In this document: piece after piece, positions 1 through 8,640 of the stretch
Layout of the letters: every line of letters starts with the position of its first letter
Numbering within the stretch: the first letter of the stretch is position 1
Origin: Holdemania sp. Marseille-P2844
GTDB lineage: Bacteria; Bacillota_I; Bacilli_A; Erysipelotrichales; Erysipelotrichaceae
Length of the DNA stretch: 64,000 nucleotides
Direction of reading: 5' to 3'
Assembly: GCF_900120005.1 (NCBI RefSeq)
Contig: NZ_LT635451.1
Coordinates: 219,399-283,398 of the forward strand
Notes under the pieces: generated by a model
What the model saw: only the letters and a program-made list of their open reading frames with translations
What the model was told of the DNA's origin: nothing
The model's database searches: none
Position numbers and translations under genes: made by a program

Positions 1-1620
1 GACACGCTGCTCAACCGGGAGGTCGCGGTAAAGGTGCTGCGCGGGGAATTAAGCAACGATCCCGTCGCGCTGCTGCGGTTTCAGCGGGAAGCCAATGCCT
101 CCACGGCGCTCTCGCATCCCAATATCGTCGACATATACGACGTTGGCGAGGAAAACGGCTACCATTACATCGTGATGGAATACGTCCGCGGCAAGGATCT
201 GAAACAGCTGATCGCCCAGCGCGGCGCTTTGTGCAAGGAAGAAGCCGTGGCGATTATGAAGCAGTTGGTCAGCGCGGTTGCCGAAGCGCACCGCTGCAAT
301 ATCATTCACCGCGATATCAAGCCGCAGAACGTACTGATCAAAGACGACGGCACGCTCAAGGTCGTCGATTTCGGTATCGCGCTGGCGCAGGATGCGCTGC
401 AGCTGACGCAGTCGGATTCGGTCATGGGGTCGGTTCACTATCTTGCCCCGGAGGTGGCGCGCGGGGAAGCCGCAACGCGCCAGAGCGATATTTATTCCTT
501 AGGCATTGTGTTCTACGAGTTGCTTTCCGGCGAGGTGCCGTTCCATGGCGAACAGGCCGTACAGATCGCGATGAAGCACATGCGCGAGGAAATCCCCTCG
601 ATCCGCAAGCTCAATCCGCAGCTGCCCCAGGCCGTTGAAAACGTGATCCTGCGGGCGACCGCGAAAAATAAGAATTTCCGCTATCCCAGCTGTGAGGTCA
701 TGCTTCAGGATTTAACGACCTGTCTGTCCCCGCAGCGCGCTGATGAGCCGCGCGTCGTGTTCAAAACGCCGAGCGAGGGCAACAAGACGATCGCCATCGA
801 CACGGCCCGGCGCAAGGAGAGCGGTTCCTCACATCCCTCAGCCAAGCCGAACAAAAAGAAAAAGAAACGGAAGAAGAAAAGCAACGCCTGGGTAGGCCTG
901 CTGATCACCGGGTTAGTCGTACTGTCAATCGCGGCGGTGGTCTTTATCCTCGCGCTGACCGGCAACTGGGGCGGCAAAAGCCAGCTGGTCGAAGTGCCGC
1001 CGTTGATCAACCTGACGGTCGAGCAGGCAGCTTCCACGCTCAGCGACGCCGGGCTGGAGCTGAACCGCGCGGAGATCAGCTACGCGTTAACCGACGACGT
1101 GGAGAAAGACCGAATCTATGAAAGCGATCCGGCCGCGGGTACGGCACTGACGGGCGGCAGTCAGGTGAAGATCAAGGTATCGCTGGGCCGCTATGTCGTC
1201 GTTGAAAATTACGTCGGAATGAAGATCGGCGAGGCCCGCGAAAAGCTGGAGGGTTCCAATATCCGCATTCAGACAAGCCAGGAAGCCAGCGACAGCGCGC
1301 CGGGCACGATCCTGCGACAGGAACTGCTCGATCCACAGACCAAGATCGATCCGCAGAAAACCAATACGATCCGGTTTGTGATCGCCGCGTATCCGACCTT
1401 CCAGATTGACTGGTCGATCAAAGGCATGGACGTCTTTGAGGCCCAGTCGCTGTTGGAAAGCCAGGGTGGGGAAGTCATGCTTTCCGTGCTGGATACCAGC
1501 GGTATGAGCGAGGAAGAAGCCGCGAATCTGCCGCGGGGCGTCGTGATCAACTGTTCACCGGGTTTCGGCACGTTGTATGAACAAAATGAAGACAGCTATA
1601 TTACCTTATATTATTATTAA
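1..1620 (+). CDS. prkC: Ser/Thr protein kinase with PASTA repeats (5' end outside window)
   Basis: Membrane kinase that senses peptidoglycan or lipid II through extracellular PASTA repeats and phosphorylates cell-wall and division proteins. The frame is open from base 1, so the start lies upstream; only roughly the first few dozen residues are missing. Visible: the catalytic lysine in VAVKVL (window residue 11), HRDIKPQN (about 103), DFG (about 123), an APE motif, a Lys-rich juxtamembrane stretch, one TM helix (about 297-320) and three PASTA-type repeats to the C-terminus. It is followed after 33 bp by rsgA. The prkC-rsgA-rpe-thiN order is a classic Firmicute housekeeping cluster, which supports the call. 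Confidence 0.95.
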   Translation, partial: DTLLNREVAVKVLRGELSNDPVALLRFQREANASTALSHPNIVDIYDVGEENGYHYIVMEYVRGKDLKQLIAQRGALCKEEAVAIMKQLVSAVAEAHRCNIIHRDIKPQNVLIKDDGTLKVVDFGIALAQDALQLTQSDSVMGSVHYLAPEVARGEAATRQSDIYSLGIVFYELLSGEVPFHGEQAVQIAMKHMREEIPSIRKLNPQLPQAVENVILRATAKNKNFRYPSCEVMLQDLTTCLSPQRADEPRVVFKTPSEGNKTIAIDTARRKESGSSHPSAKPNKKKKKRKKKSNAWVGLLITGLVVLSIAAVVFILALTGNWGGKSQLVEVPPLINLTVEQAASTLSDAGLELNRAEISYALTDDVEKDRIYESDPAAGTALTGGSQVKIKVSLGRYVVVENYVGMKIGEAREKLEGSNIRIQTSQEASDSAPGTILRQELLDPQTKIDPQKTNTIRFVIAAYPTFQIDWSIKGMDVFEAQSLLESQGGEVMLSVLDTSGMSEEEAANLPRGVVINCSPGFGTLYEQNEDSYITLYYY

Positions 1621-1653
1621 AGCATCCATCGGAACGATTAGAAAAGGAGCGTT

Positions 1654-2517
1654 ATGATCGGAAGAATAATCAGAATTATTTCCAACCAGTATCTGGTTGC
1701 GGACGAGGAAGGCCGCCGCGTGGCATGCGTGGCGATGGGCAAGGTCCGGCGGCAGGACAAACCGCGCGTGGGCGATTGGGTCGAATATACGGATTTCGGC
1801 GATCAGACCGGAATCGAGCGGATTCGTCCGCGGATGAACTCCCTGATCCGTCCGCCGGTTGCCAATGTCGATCAGGCGCTGATCGTCATGTCCGCGAAGG
1901 ATCCGGATTTTTCCTGCACGCTCGTCGACCGGATTCTGTTTCTGATCGTCAACGCTTCGATCAAGCCGGTGCTGTGCATCACCAAGATGGATTTAGTTCA
2001 GCCGGACGACCCGGTTCACGGCTGGATTGAGGATTACCGCCAGAGCGGATATGAAGTTGTGCTGAGCGGCCGGGAGGAACTCGATGAAAATCTGGCCGGG
2101 GTGCTGCGGGGCAAGGTGACGGTGCTGACCGGCCAGAGCGGCGTCGGCAAGTCTTCCTTATTGAATAAGCTGAATCCTGAGTTTCAGCTGCAGACTCAGG
2201 AGATTTCCAAGGCGCTGGGCCGCGGCAAGCATACGACCCGGCATGTTGAGCTGCACGAGGTAGCCGGCGGCTGGGTGGCTGATACGCCAGGCTTTTCCTC
2301 GCTGGATTTCAGCCGCATGACGCCGACCGAGCTGGCGCAGAGCGTCCCGGACTTCGCACCGTATTTAGGCCGGTGCCGGTTCCGCGACTGCATTCATCAA
2401 AACGAACCGGGCTGCGCGATCAAGCAGGCCGTGGAAGACCGGCAGGTCTCCCGGATCCGCTATGCGGACTATTTGGATTGTCTGACCCTGGTGCAGGGCC
2501 GAAAGGAGAAATATTGA
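1654..2517 (+). CDS. rsgA: Ribosome small subunit-dependent GTPase RsgA
   Basis: 287-residue circularly permuted GTPase that assists late 30S subunit maturation. An N-terminal OB-fold-like region precedes the GTPase core. The G4-like ITKMD comes before the P-loop GQSGVGKSSL, then DTPGF (G3), which is the diagnostic permuted order. The C-terminal zinc-binding segment carries the Cys/His pattern CRFRDCIHQNEPGC. The ATG follows a clear AAAAGGAG. Its TGA overlaps the ATG of rpe by one base (TGATG), so the two are probably translationally coupled. Confidence 0.97.
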   Translation: MIGRIIRIISNQYLVADEEGRRVACVAMGKVRRQDKPRVGDWVEYTDFGDQTGIERIRPRMNSLIRPPVANVDQALIVMSAKDPDFSCTLVDRILFLIVNASIKPVLCITKMDLVQPDDPVHGWIEDYRQSGYEVVLSGREELDENLAGVLRGKVTVLTGQSGVGKSSLLNKLNPEFQLQTQEISKALGRGKHTTRHVELHEVAGGWVADTPGFSSLDFSRMTPTELAQSVPDFAPYLGRCRFRDCIHQNEPGCAIKQAVEDRQVSRIRYADYLDCLTLVQGRKEKY

Positions 2518-3164
2518 TGACGATCATATCCCCCTCGATTTTATCGCTGGATTTTTCCCAGCTGAATTCCCAGATGGACGCGGTCAACGCCTCCCGCGCC
2601 CAGTGGCTGCATTATGATGTGATGGACGGCCATTTTGTGCCGAACCTGACGTTCGGTCCGGATATTCTCAAGGCGTTCCGCAAGCTGACCGACCGCCAGC
2701 TGGACGTGCATCTGATGATCAGCGATCCGCGGAAGTACGCGCCGGTCTTTGCCCAGGCGGGAGCGCAGTGGATCACGTTTCATTACGAAGCGATGAACGA
2801 TGCCCAGGACTGCCGCGCGCTGGCCAAGGAGCTGCGTGCGTTGGGCGTGAAGCCGGGCATTTCGATCAAGCCGCAAACGCCGGTGTCCGTGCTGGAAGCG
2901 TTGTGGCAGGATTTCGATCTGGTGTTGGTGATGTCGGTGGAACCGGGCTTCGGCGGGCAGCAGTTTGATCCGTCGGCGCTGGATAAAATCGCCGTGCTGC
3001 GCCAGTGGGCGCAGGCGGCTGGCGCTGATCTGCGGATCGAGGTCGACGGCGGGATCAACGCCGAAACCGGGAAGCTGTGCCGTGAGGCCGGCGCGGATGT
3101 GCTGGTCGCGGGCAGCTATATCTTTAAAAACAACATTGTGGAAGCCGTTGATTCGTTATGTTAA
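2517..3164 (+). CDS. rpe: Ribulose-phosphate 3-epimerase
   Basis: Interconverts ribulose-5-phosphate and xylulose-5-phosphate in the pentose phosphate pathway. 215 residues, a normal length for this TIM barrel. Signatures seen: MDGHFVPNLTFGP, HLMI, MSVEPGFGGQ and EVDGGI, which carry the metal-binding His/Asp residues and the phosphate-binding loop. A longer open frame begins upstream inside rsgA, but family alignment (MTIISPSILS start) and the AAAGGAG seven bases before the ATG fix the start at 2517. The 3' end overlaps the thiamine pyrophosphokinase gene by 7 bp. Confidence 0.96.
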   Translation: MTIISPSILSLDFSQLNSQMDAVNASRAQWLHYDVMDGHFVPNLTFGPDILKAFRKLTDRQLDVHLMISDPRKYAPVFAQAGAQWITFHYEAMNDAQDCRALAKELRALGVKPGISIKPQTPVSVLEALWQDFDLVLVMSVEPGFGGQQFDPSALDKIAVLRQWAQAAGADLRIEVDGGINAETGKLCREAGADVLVAGSYIFKNNIVEAVDSLC

Positions 3165-3775
3165 AACCGTGCACGATCGTGCTGGGGCTGGCGCAGGACT
3201 GTGCGCTGGCTGAAGGGGATCTGATCGGCGCGGACCGCGGGGCGCTGATCTGTGCTCAAGCACACCGGCGAATGGTGATGGCGATCGGTGATTTTGACTC
3301 GGTCACTCCGCCGCAAAAGGAACTGATCCGGCAATATGCCGATCAGATGCAGGTGCTGCCGGCGATGAAGGATGAAACCGACGCGCTGTCGGCGCTGCGC
3401 TGGGCTGCCGGTCAAGGCTATAACCCGATGGTTCTGATCGGCGGGGTCGGCGGAAGGCAGGATCATCAGCTGGCCAATCTGCTTCTGGTTATGCATCAGA
3501 AGCTGCCGGTCATCCTGCGGGAGAAAAACAATGAATTGTTCTGTCTGGATCCAGGCCGGCATGTGTTTCATCCCGATGCCCGCCGCTTCATTTCCTTTTT
3601 CGCGGTGGAGCCGGCGGTGCTGACGCTGGAAGGATTTCTATATCCGCTCGATCATTATGTGATGGAGCGCGGCGACACGATCGGCATCTCGAATGAAATC
3701 GCGGCGGACGAAGCGGTGCTGACGCTGGATCAGGGCCGGCTGCTTGTCGTCCGCAGCCGCGACGACGGCGAATAA
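3158..3775 (+). CDS. thiN: Thiamine pyrophosphokinase
   Basis: Transfers pyrophosphate from ATP to thiamine to give TPP. The 205-residue protein shows the family motifs GDFDS (about residue 44), DETDALSAL and GGVGGRQDHQ, followed by the smaller C-terminal beta-sandwich substrate domain. It overlaps rpe by 7 bp and is the last gene of the prkC-rsgA-rpe-thiN chain, as in many Firmicutes. No TPP riboswitch is visible in front of it, so expression probably follows the upstream operon. Confidence 0.93.
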   Translation: MLKPCTIVLGLAQDCALAEGDLIGADRGALICAQAHRRMVMAIGDFDSVTPPQKELIRQYADQMQVLPAMKDETDALSALRWAAGQGYNPMVLIGGVGGRQDHQLANLLLVMHQKLPVILREKNNELFCLDPGRHVFHPDARRFISFFAVEPAVLTLEGFLYPLDHYVMERGDTIGISNEIAADEAVLTLDQGRLLVVRSRDDGE

Positions 3776-3834
3776 TCCAATTTTCAGCGAAGGAAAGCCG
3801 TACAGACGCATGTTTGAAAACAAAATTATTAACC

Positions 3835-3872
3835 AGCCTTATTTCCTCAACAGGGAGTAAGGCTTTGTCTTT
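3835..3872 (+). terminator. Weak hairpin after thiN
   Basis: AGCCTTA pairs with TAAGGCT across a ~16-nt loop and is followed by the T-rich TTGTCTTT. The T tract is poor, so this may be a weak terminator or a leader hairpin for the next gene. Confidence 0.35.
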
Positions 3873-3888
3873 AAAAGGAGAGATCAGC

Positions 3889-4578
3889 GTGGATTCTTTA
3901 ACGATGCAGAATTTAAGCCGGGCGACGATGGAATACCTGATACAGAATTTATCGGCAGGGATGTCGTTAGTGGAAGTAAGAAGCTTAAGCGAGCGGTTTA
4001 TGCTGGAAAACGGAGCCGATTCATTTTGGTACTATGATGTTGGGGCGTTTGTTTTTTCCGGGGAGGAAACGACAATCTCAATTTCCGGGAAAGACTATAC
4101 AACCGCGGACCGGCGGATTCGCGAGAATGATCTGCTGACCGTAGACCTGAGCCCGCAGTGTCAGCGGATCTGGGGCGATTACGCAAGAACGCTTGTGATC
4201 GAAGCTGGGAAGGTGGTCGTTCATCCAAAGGATATCCGCCATCCGGAATGGAAGCGGGGACTGCGCATGGAAGACCATTTGCATCACGTTTTGACGGAGG
4301 CTGCAACGGAAGCCATGACGTTTGAGGAGTTATATTTTGTCATGAATGAAGAAATCACAAAGCAAGGCTTTGTGAACTTGGATTATCTGGGAAATCTGGG
4401 CCATTCGATCGTTCAGGATAAACAAGATCGGATCTACATTGAAAAAGGGAATGGTACGAAATTGTCGGACGTTAAAATGTTTACCTTTGAACCCCATCTT
4501 TGTCTGCCGGGTTCGCTTTATGGCTTTAAGCAGGAAGACATCTATTATTTTGAAAAGGGCAAGCTGAAGCGCTTGTAA
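3889..4578 (+). CDS. M24 family metallopeptidase-like protein (Xaa-Pro aminopeptidase fold)
   Basis: 229-residue pita-bread-fold protein. All five metal ligands of the M24 family can be placed: Asp in LTVDLSPQ, Asp in WGDYARTL, His in LGNLGHS, Glu in FTFEPHL and Glu in the final FKQEDIYYFE. It is therefore probably an active dinuclear metallo-aminopeptidase, although it lacks the N-terminal creatinase domain of typical prolidases. The chosen start is GTG at 3889, preceded by AAAAGGAG. An upstream in-frame TTG (3814) has no ribosome site. The substrate is unknown, and methionine aminopeptidase is less likely given the sequence around the ligands. Confidence 0.8.
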   Translation: MDSLTMQNLSRATMEYLIQNLSAGMSLVEVRSLSERFMLENGADSFWYYDVGAFVFSGEETTISISGKDYTTADRRIRENDLLTVDLSPQCQRIWGDYARTLVIEAGKVVVHPKDIRHPEWKRGLRMEDHLHHVLTEAATEAMTFEELYFVMNEEITKQGFVNLDYLGNLGHSIVQDKQDRIYIEKGNGTKLSDVKMFTFEPHLCLPGSLYGFKQEDIYYFEKGKLKRL

Positions 4579-4664
4579 GGGCAGGCGGGCTGAAGATGCG
4601 GCATCGTTTTCCTGCTTGATGAAGATGATCCGACTTAACCGCAGGAATCAAGACCGTGAGTCCG

Positions 4665-4693
4665 TTGGCGGAATGCCGCCGGTGCGGTATAAT
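4665..4693 (+). promoter_or_regulatory. Promoter for kinase/GNAT pair
   Basis: TTGGCG and TATAAT separated by exactly 17 bp, about 55 bp before the next start codon. Confidence 0.7.
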
Positions 4694-4747
4694 GAAAAAA
4701 AGGAGTAAATAATCAAGCCTTCCTGATTGAGAGTCTTGATTTTGAAC

Positions 4748-5347
4748 ATGACGATGAAAACTTGTATTTGTATTGCCGGGATGCCGGCCAGCGGAAAAAC
4801 CACGGCGGCGCTCCGGCTCAGCGAAAAGCTGGGGATCGCGATGTTGTCCAAGGATGAGATCAAAGAGAAGCTGTTCGACCGGATTGGTTTTCAAAGCCGG
4901 CAGGAAAAGGTTCAGCTCGGTCTGGCGGCGATGGAAATTCTTTATTATGCGGCAGAGCGTTGTTTAGCGGCCGGTCAGTCGGTGATTCTGGAGAATAATT
5001 TTGAGGATCTTTCCCAGCCGGGCTTGCAGGCGCTGCAGGAGCGAACCGGCTGCCGGATGATCACAATTCTGTTCGATGGGGAAACCCGGGCGGTTTATGA
5101 GCGGTTTGTCAAGCGTGATCAATCGCCGACCCGGCACCGCGGCCATGTTGTGAACGACCGGTATCCGGAAGTCGGCGTCCCGACAGAAGTGCCGACTTTG
5201 AGCTTCGATGCTTTTGAACAAAGTATTGCGCAGCGCGGATACCGGCGCTTTGCGATCGGTACGCTGATCCCGGTTGACTGCACGGATCCGGCGCGCATCG
5301 ACGTGGAAAGGCTGGCGGAACAAATCCGGGAGCAGATGGACGCATGA
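4748..5347 (+). CDS. P-loop kinase / AAA-family ATPase, zeta-toxin-like fold
   Basis: 199-residue nucleotide-binding protein with a Walker A GMPASGKTT near the N-terminus and an Arg-rich lid region (ERFVKRDQSPTRHRGH) typical of small-molecule kinases. The substrate is unknown. Two ATGs are possible (4748, 4754), neither with a good Shine-Dalgarno; the promoter lies just upstream, so the leader is short. It overlaps the following GNAT gene by 4 bp (ATGA), implying coupled translation. Kinase plus acetyltransferase pairs are often found in antibiotic-modification or metabolite-repair loci, but nothing here identifies such a substrate. Confidence 0.7.
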   Translation: MTMKTCICIAGMPASGKTTAALRLSEKLGIAMLSKDEIKEKLFDRIGFQSRQEKVQLGLAAMEILYYAAERCLAAGQSVILENNFEDLSQPGLQALQERTGCRMITILFDGETRAVYERFVKRDQSPTRHRGHVVNDRYPEVGVPTEVPTLSFDAFEQSIAQRGYRRFAIGTLIPVDCTDPARIDVERLAEQIREQMDA

Positions 5348-5841
5348 TCATGATCGAAGCTAACGCCGGGTTGGCGGACAGGCTGGCAAAGCTGAAACGC
5401 CGGGTGTGGCAGGAAACCTATACGGGAATTTATCCATCGCAAAAACTTTTAGAGTTTGATGAAGCCCGGCACGTGGAAAAATTCCGGCGGTTGATCGCGG
5501 ATCCGACAAATCAGGTCGTGCTGCTTGGCGAGGAAGGGCAGGACGCCGGCTATTTTGTGCTGGGAAAACCCCGCTTGGGATGGACCGAATTGCCGATCAG
5601 CGTCAACGCCCTCTATTTGATATCCGATTTTCAACATCGCGGGCTGGGACGGCAGGTCTGGCAGGAAATTGAACGCCGGGTAAAGCAGGCGGGATTCACG
5701 GTGTTTGGCTGCCGCTGCAATGAGCACAACGAACGCGCGCTGGCGTTTTACTTCCGGCAGGGCGGCGTGATAATTGCGCGGGAAAGCGGGCATGCGGATC
5801 GTTCGGAAGATCAGATCTCCCTGCTTTTTCAACTTGAATAA
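5344..5841 (+). CDS. GNAT family N-acetyltransferase
   Basis: 165-residue acetyltransferase. The acetyl-CoA pyrophosphate-binding motif is HRGLGRQVW (about residue 98), followed by the late NERALAFYFRQGG segment (N-x-x-A-x-x-F-Y-x-x-x-G) characteristic of GNATs. Resembles the group annotated as small-molecule or ribosomal-protein-type acetyltransferases; the acceptor cannot be read from sequence. It is coupled to the preceding kinase by a 4-bp overlap and followed by a strong terminator, so the two genes form one transcription unit. Confidence 0.85.
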   Translation: MIMIEANAGLADRLAKLKRRVWQETYTGIYPSQKLLEFDEARHVEKFRRLIADPTNQVVLLGEEGQDAGYFVLGKPRLGWTELPISVNALYLISDFQHRGLGRQVWQEIERRVKQAGFTVFGCRCNEHNERALAFYFRQGGVIIARESGHADRSEDQISLLFQLE

Positions 5842-5862
5842 AACAGAAGGATGGAGGATCCA

Positions 5863-5889
5863 GGCAACCGTCGGTTGCCTTTTTGTTTT
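5863..5889 (+). terminator. Intrinsic terminator
   Basis: GGCAACC / GGTTGCC, 3-nt loop, then TTTTTGTTTTG. Confidence 0.9.
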
Positions 5890-5956
5890 GTTGGTTTCCG
5901 GGCTGGAAATGCCGTTTTGATCGTGCTACACTGGTTTCTGTCGAAAGGAGTGGACG

Positions 5957-7906
5957 ATGGTGAAATTAGCGGAAAATATTCAGCGGCGGCGCAAAGCGGC
6001 CGGCTGGACACAAGAACAGCTGGCTCAAAAATGCGCGGTTTCCCGGCAGGCGGTGTCAAAGTGGGAGGCCGGACAATCAGTTCCCAGTCTTGATAAACTG
6101 CGTCAGTTAGCGAATTGCTTTGGAATTTCAGTCGACGAGCTCGTTCAGGATGACCCTGCCGCTGCGCAGACGGAAACGCTTCAAGCCGGATCGCCTTCAC
6201 TGGTCGAGCTGGATCAGGCGCGGCAAACCCGGCAGCGACGCCACGGCTGGACTGCGGCGGCCATCGTATGCCTGATCGTGGCGGTCGGAATTCTTGCGCT
6301 TCAAATTGTGACGTACACGATCGTCCGTGCCCGAGGCTGGGAATACATTGCGGACTGGATTTCACCGCTGTTAAATTTAATGTTGGTTCTGGCATTGGCT
6401 TTATCCGGCAGCGTTCTGATCCGCACGCCCAGCTGGCGAAAAAGCGGCTTGGGCATCGCGCTGGTGCTGATGGCGGGGTTTGGCTGGCAGCTGCAGCAGG
6501 CGATCCAGCAGCGGCCGACGACGATCAGCTTTTCGGCTGACGGCCGTCATCAGGTCGTGATCAAGCAGGATAAAACAACCGGGAAGACTGTGCTCTGCCG
6601 CAGCCGCTATGGTCTTTACCGGCGTGAAAAAGACACGTTTCCCTATACGGTGGAAGGGCCGGTGAAGCTGCAGTGGCTGGCCGAGGATGTCTGTGCAATC
6701 ACCTATCAAACGCTGGACCGGAGCGTTCATCAGATGATCGCGACGTTTGGCGACCGCGGCGATCCGATCAGCTATCATAACATGGCTTCGGCGATCCAGG
6801 GCGAATGGTCGTTGATGGAAACCAACGCGGCCGGCTGGAAAATCGTAGTCGACCGCACGGGAATTCATCTGGAAAATGGAACGCTTCAGGAAGATTATGC
6901 TTATGACGACGCGGTGCCGTTCGGGACGCTGGCGCTGGCGTTGTGCCGGGACGGACTGCCGCAGTGGACGCTGGTGTTAAGCGAGGAGGGAACGTTGAAC
7001 GAACAGGATCTGTTCATCGACGGTTCGCTGATTCTCTGTCCGGTCGCAATGAACCCGACCGCGCCGCTGAACTTTGTCCGCACCTCGCCCCTGCCTGATG
7101 TCGGTTTATTTCAGACCCCGGACCTTCCGGAGGAAGACGAAACGCCGTTGGTTGAAGTGATGCGTCAGACGATCCTTGCGGATCCGACGTTATCGCAGCC
7201 ATTACCCAACGGCGCAATGAAGCTGGACACCGCCAGCACCGATCCGCTCTGGCTGAGTTTGTTGACCCTGCGTCAGCGGGATGAAGGCTATCGGGTTAAC
7301 GGCGTCGATATCCGCGTGGAACTGGCTTCTGTACAAGTGCTGGCGGGGACCGATGCCGATCAGCTCGTGGAGGTCAAAACGAACGAATGGGCGGTTTCCC
7401 CAGGCAACCAGGGCGCCGGACCCAGCGGCGAAGCGTTTACGATGACCTATAAGCTCCGTTTGATGCGGGCGGAGAACGCCGTGTTGGCAGCGCTGATGCC
7501 TTCCCTGGAGGAAGGAATGAGCGGACTGGAGCCCGTGGAGCTGGAACCTGAGTTTCCAGCGGTGCCGGAATTGGTGCATTATTTTGTCAGCGGTCTTTAT
7601 GATACAACCTATATGTATATTAACCGCCGTTCCCCCGCACAGGCGATGCAGATCCTGCTGGATGAAGCCTTTGCGCAAAAGGAAGCTTCGCTCAGCACCG
7701 ATGGGCAGCAGGCGCTGCTGGAAAGCGACGGCGGTCAGACGCTGTGGCTGCTTTACGATGGGATCGCGGAAGACCGGCTTCACTATCGTTTCTGGCTTGT
7801 CCGCTGCGAAGGACCGGACTGGCTGCATTGCGACGGCCTATGGCAAAGCGAAGGGGAGTACACGATCCCGATCCGGGAAGCGGAAAACAATGCCCAGCCG
7901 GAGTAA
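5957..7906 (+). CDS. XRE-family HTH protein with membrane segments and large unassigned C-terminal region
   Basis: 649 residues. Residues 1-60 form a typical XRE helix-turn-helix (TQEQLAQKCAVSRQAVSKWE). A short linker leads to three hydrophobic segments (about 95-118, 130-150, 158-175), then a ~470-residue domain with no motif I recognise. The architecture suggests a membrane-anchored DNA-binding regulator with an extracytoplasmic or surface sensor part, but that is inference. ATG 5957 follows GAAAGGAG. The gene stands alone between two terminators. Base composition resembles its neighbours, so there is no sign of recent transfer. Confidence 0.8.
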   Translation: MVKLAENIQRRRKAAGWTQEQLAQKCAVSRQAVSKWEAGQSVPSLDKLRQLANCFGISVDELVQDDPAAAQTETLQAGSPSLVELDQARQTRQRRHGWTAAAIVCLIVAVGILALQIVTYTIVRARGWEYIADWISPLLNLMLVLALALSGSVLIRTPSWRKSGLGIALVLMAGFGWQLQQAIQQRPTTISFSADGRHQVVIKQDKTTGKTVLCRSRYGLYRREKDTFPYTVEGPVKLQWLAEDVCAITYQTLDRSVHQMIATFGDRGDPISYHNMASAIQGEWSLMETNAAGWKIVVDRTGIHLENGTLQEDYAYDDAVPFGTLALALCRDGLPQWTLVLSEEGTLNEQDLFIDGSLILCPVAMNPTAPLNFVRTSPLPDVGLFQTPDLPEEDETPLVEVMRQTILADPTLSQPLPNGAMKLDTASTDPLWLSLLTLRQRDEGYRVNGVDIRVELASVQVLAGTDADQLVEVKTNEWAVSPGNQGAGPSGEAFTMTYKLRLMRAENAVLAALMPSLEEGMSGLEPVELEPEFPAVPELVHYFVSGLYDTTYMYINRRSPAQAMQILLDEAFAQKEASLSTDGQQALLESDGGQTLWLLYDGIAEDRLHYRFWLVRCEGPDWLHCDGLWQSEGEYTIPIREAENNAQPE

Positions 7907-7970
7907 TCGTTCGATCCTGAAATAAAGCAAAAGTTGAGTGAAAAACGCCTGGAAGTATCTGGAAAAAAAA

Positions 7971-8034
7971 GACCGCAGACGATCGGAAAAAGAACAATTT
8001 TCCTGGGCTGCGGTCCTGTTAAATAATTTTTTTT
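7971..8034 (+). terminator. Terminator after XRE gene
   Basis: GACCGCAG / CTGCGGTC with an inner GGAAAA / TTTTCC extension, followed shortly by an 8-T tract. Lies between convergent genes. Confidence 0.75.
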
Positions 8035-8126
8035 CTAAATACCGAGATTAAAATAATTAGCCTGCTTGCAGCAGCGTCTTCCGGCTTTAACCTGACAGAG
8101 ACCAGCCAGAGAGAAACTTGAGCCAA

Positions 8127-8153
8127 GAAAAAAAGGAGCGTGAACTCCTTTTT
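8127..8153 (-). terminator. rpmB terminator
   Basis: On the minus strand, AAGGAG / CTCCTT with a 6-nt loop followed by a T tract, placed directly after the rpmB stop. Confidence 0.85.
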
Positions 8154-8155
8154 AA

Positions 8156-8350
8156 TTAACCGTTTTTCTGCTGAGCCTTCAGTGTTTTTAAAGCACGGGC
8201 GGAAATACGGATTCGCTGTGGCTTACCATCAACCATCACTTTAACTTTTTGTAAATTAACGTTCCACTTGCGGCGGGATGCGTGCAGGGAATGAGAACGC
8301 TTATTTCCTGATAAGGCTTTTTTACCGGATACGGCACATACTCTAGACAT
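8156..8350 (-). CDS. rpmB: 50S ribosomal protein L28
   Basis: 64-residue basic ribosomal protein. The N-terminal [16 protein letters not shown] and the following SRRKW...NLQKV pattern are typical of L28. Only one of the zinc-ribbon cysteines is present (C5), so this is the C-minus form. A monocistronic unit with its own consensus promoter and terminator. It is encoded opposite to the prkC-rsgA-rpe-thiN chain, as is common in Firmicutes. The ribosome site on the minus strand is AAAGGGGGG. Confidence 0.97.
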   Translation of the reverse strand: MSRVCAVSGKKALSGNKRSHSLHASRRKWNVNLQKVKVMVDGKPQRIRISARALKTLKAQQKNG

Positions 8351-8389
8351 TAACCGTAACCCCCCTTTCTGTCTTAATTTCGCTTGTAA

Positions 8390-8418
8390 ACTATAACATG
8401 ATCATCCAAAAAATGCAA
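8390..8418 (-). promoter_or_regulatory. rpmB promoter
   Basis: Minus strand TTGCAT-17 bp-TATAGT, about 40 bp before the rpmB start codon. Confidence 0.8.
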
Positions 8419-8581
8419 GGCGTTATCCGAAAAAGGTGATAAAGAAAAAGGATTTTTTTACAACGGCGGCTTGGAAATACGAAAAACCGCCGGATTTCTG
8501 CCAAAATCGCCAGCGTTCGCAGGAAGCTGACATCATTTTTATCCGGCGTGGAAGGCAAAGCGAATTGTTGGAAAAATTCTT

Positions 8582-8610
8582 TTGTTGAATAGTGTTTTAT
8601 GATATAGTAT
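8582..8610 (+). promoter_or_regulatory. Candidate ftsA promoter
   Basis: TTGTTG-17 bp-TAGTAT; an overlapping TATAGT at 15 bp is an alternative. About 30 bp before the ftsA start. The preceding 8419-8581 stretch holds no other gene, only an imperfect CGGCGG/CCGCCG inverted repeat. Confidence 0.6.
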
Positions 8611-8640
8611 ATATGTGTAGCTCAGGGGGTCGAAAAAGGC

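Noticed and set aside
3814..3888. Extended N-terminus of the M24 protein from a TTG codon
   Set aside because: No ribosome site before the TTG, a hairpin falls inside this stretch, and GTG 3889 has AAAAGGAG at good spacing.
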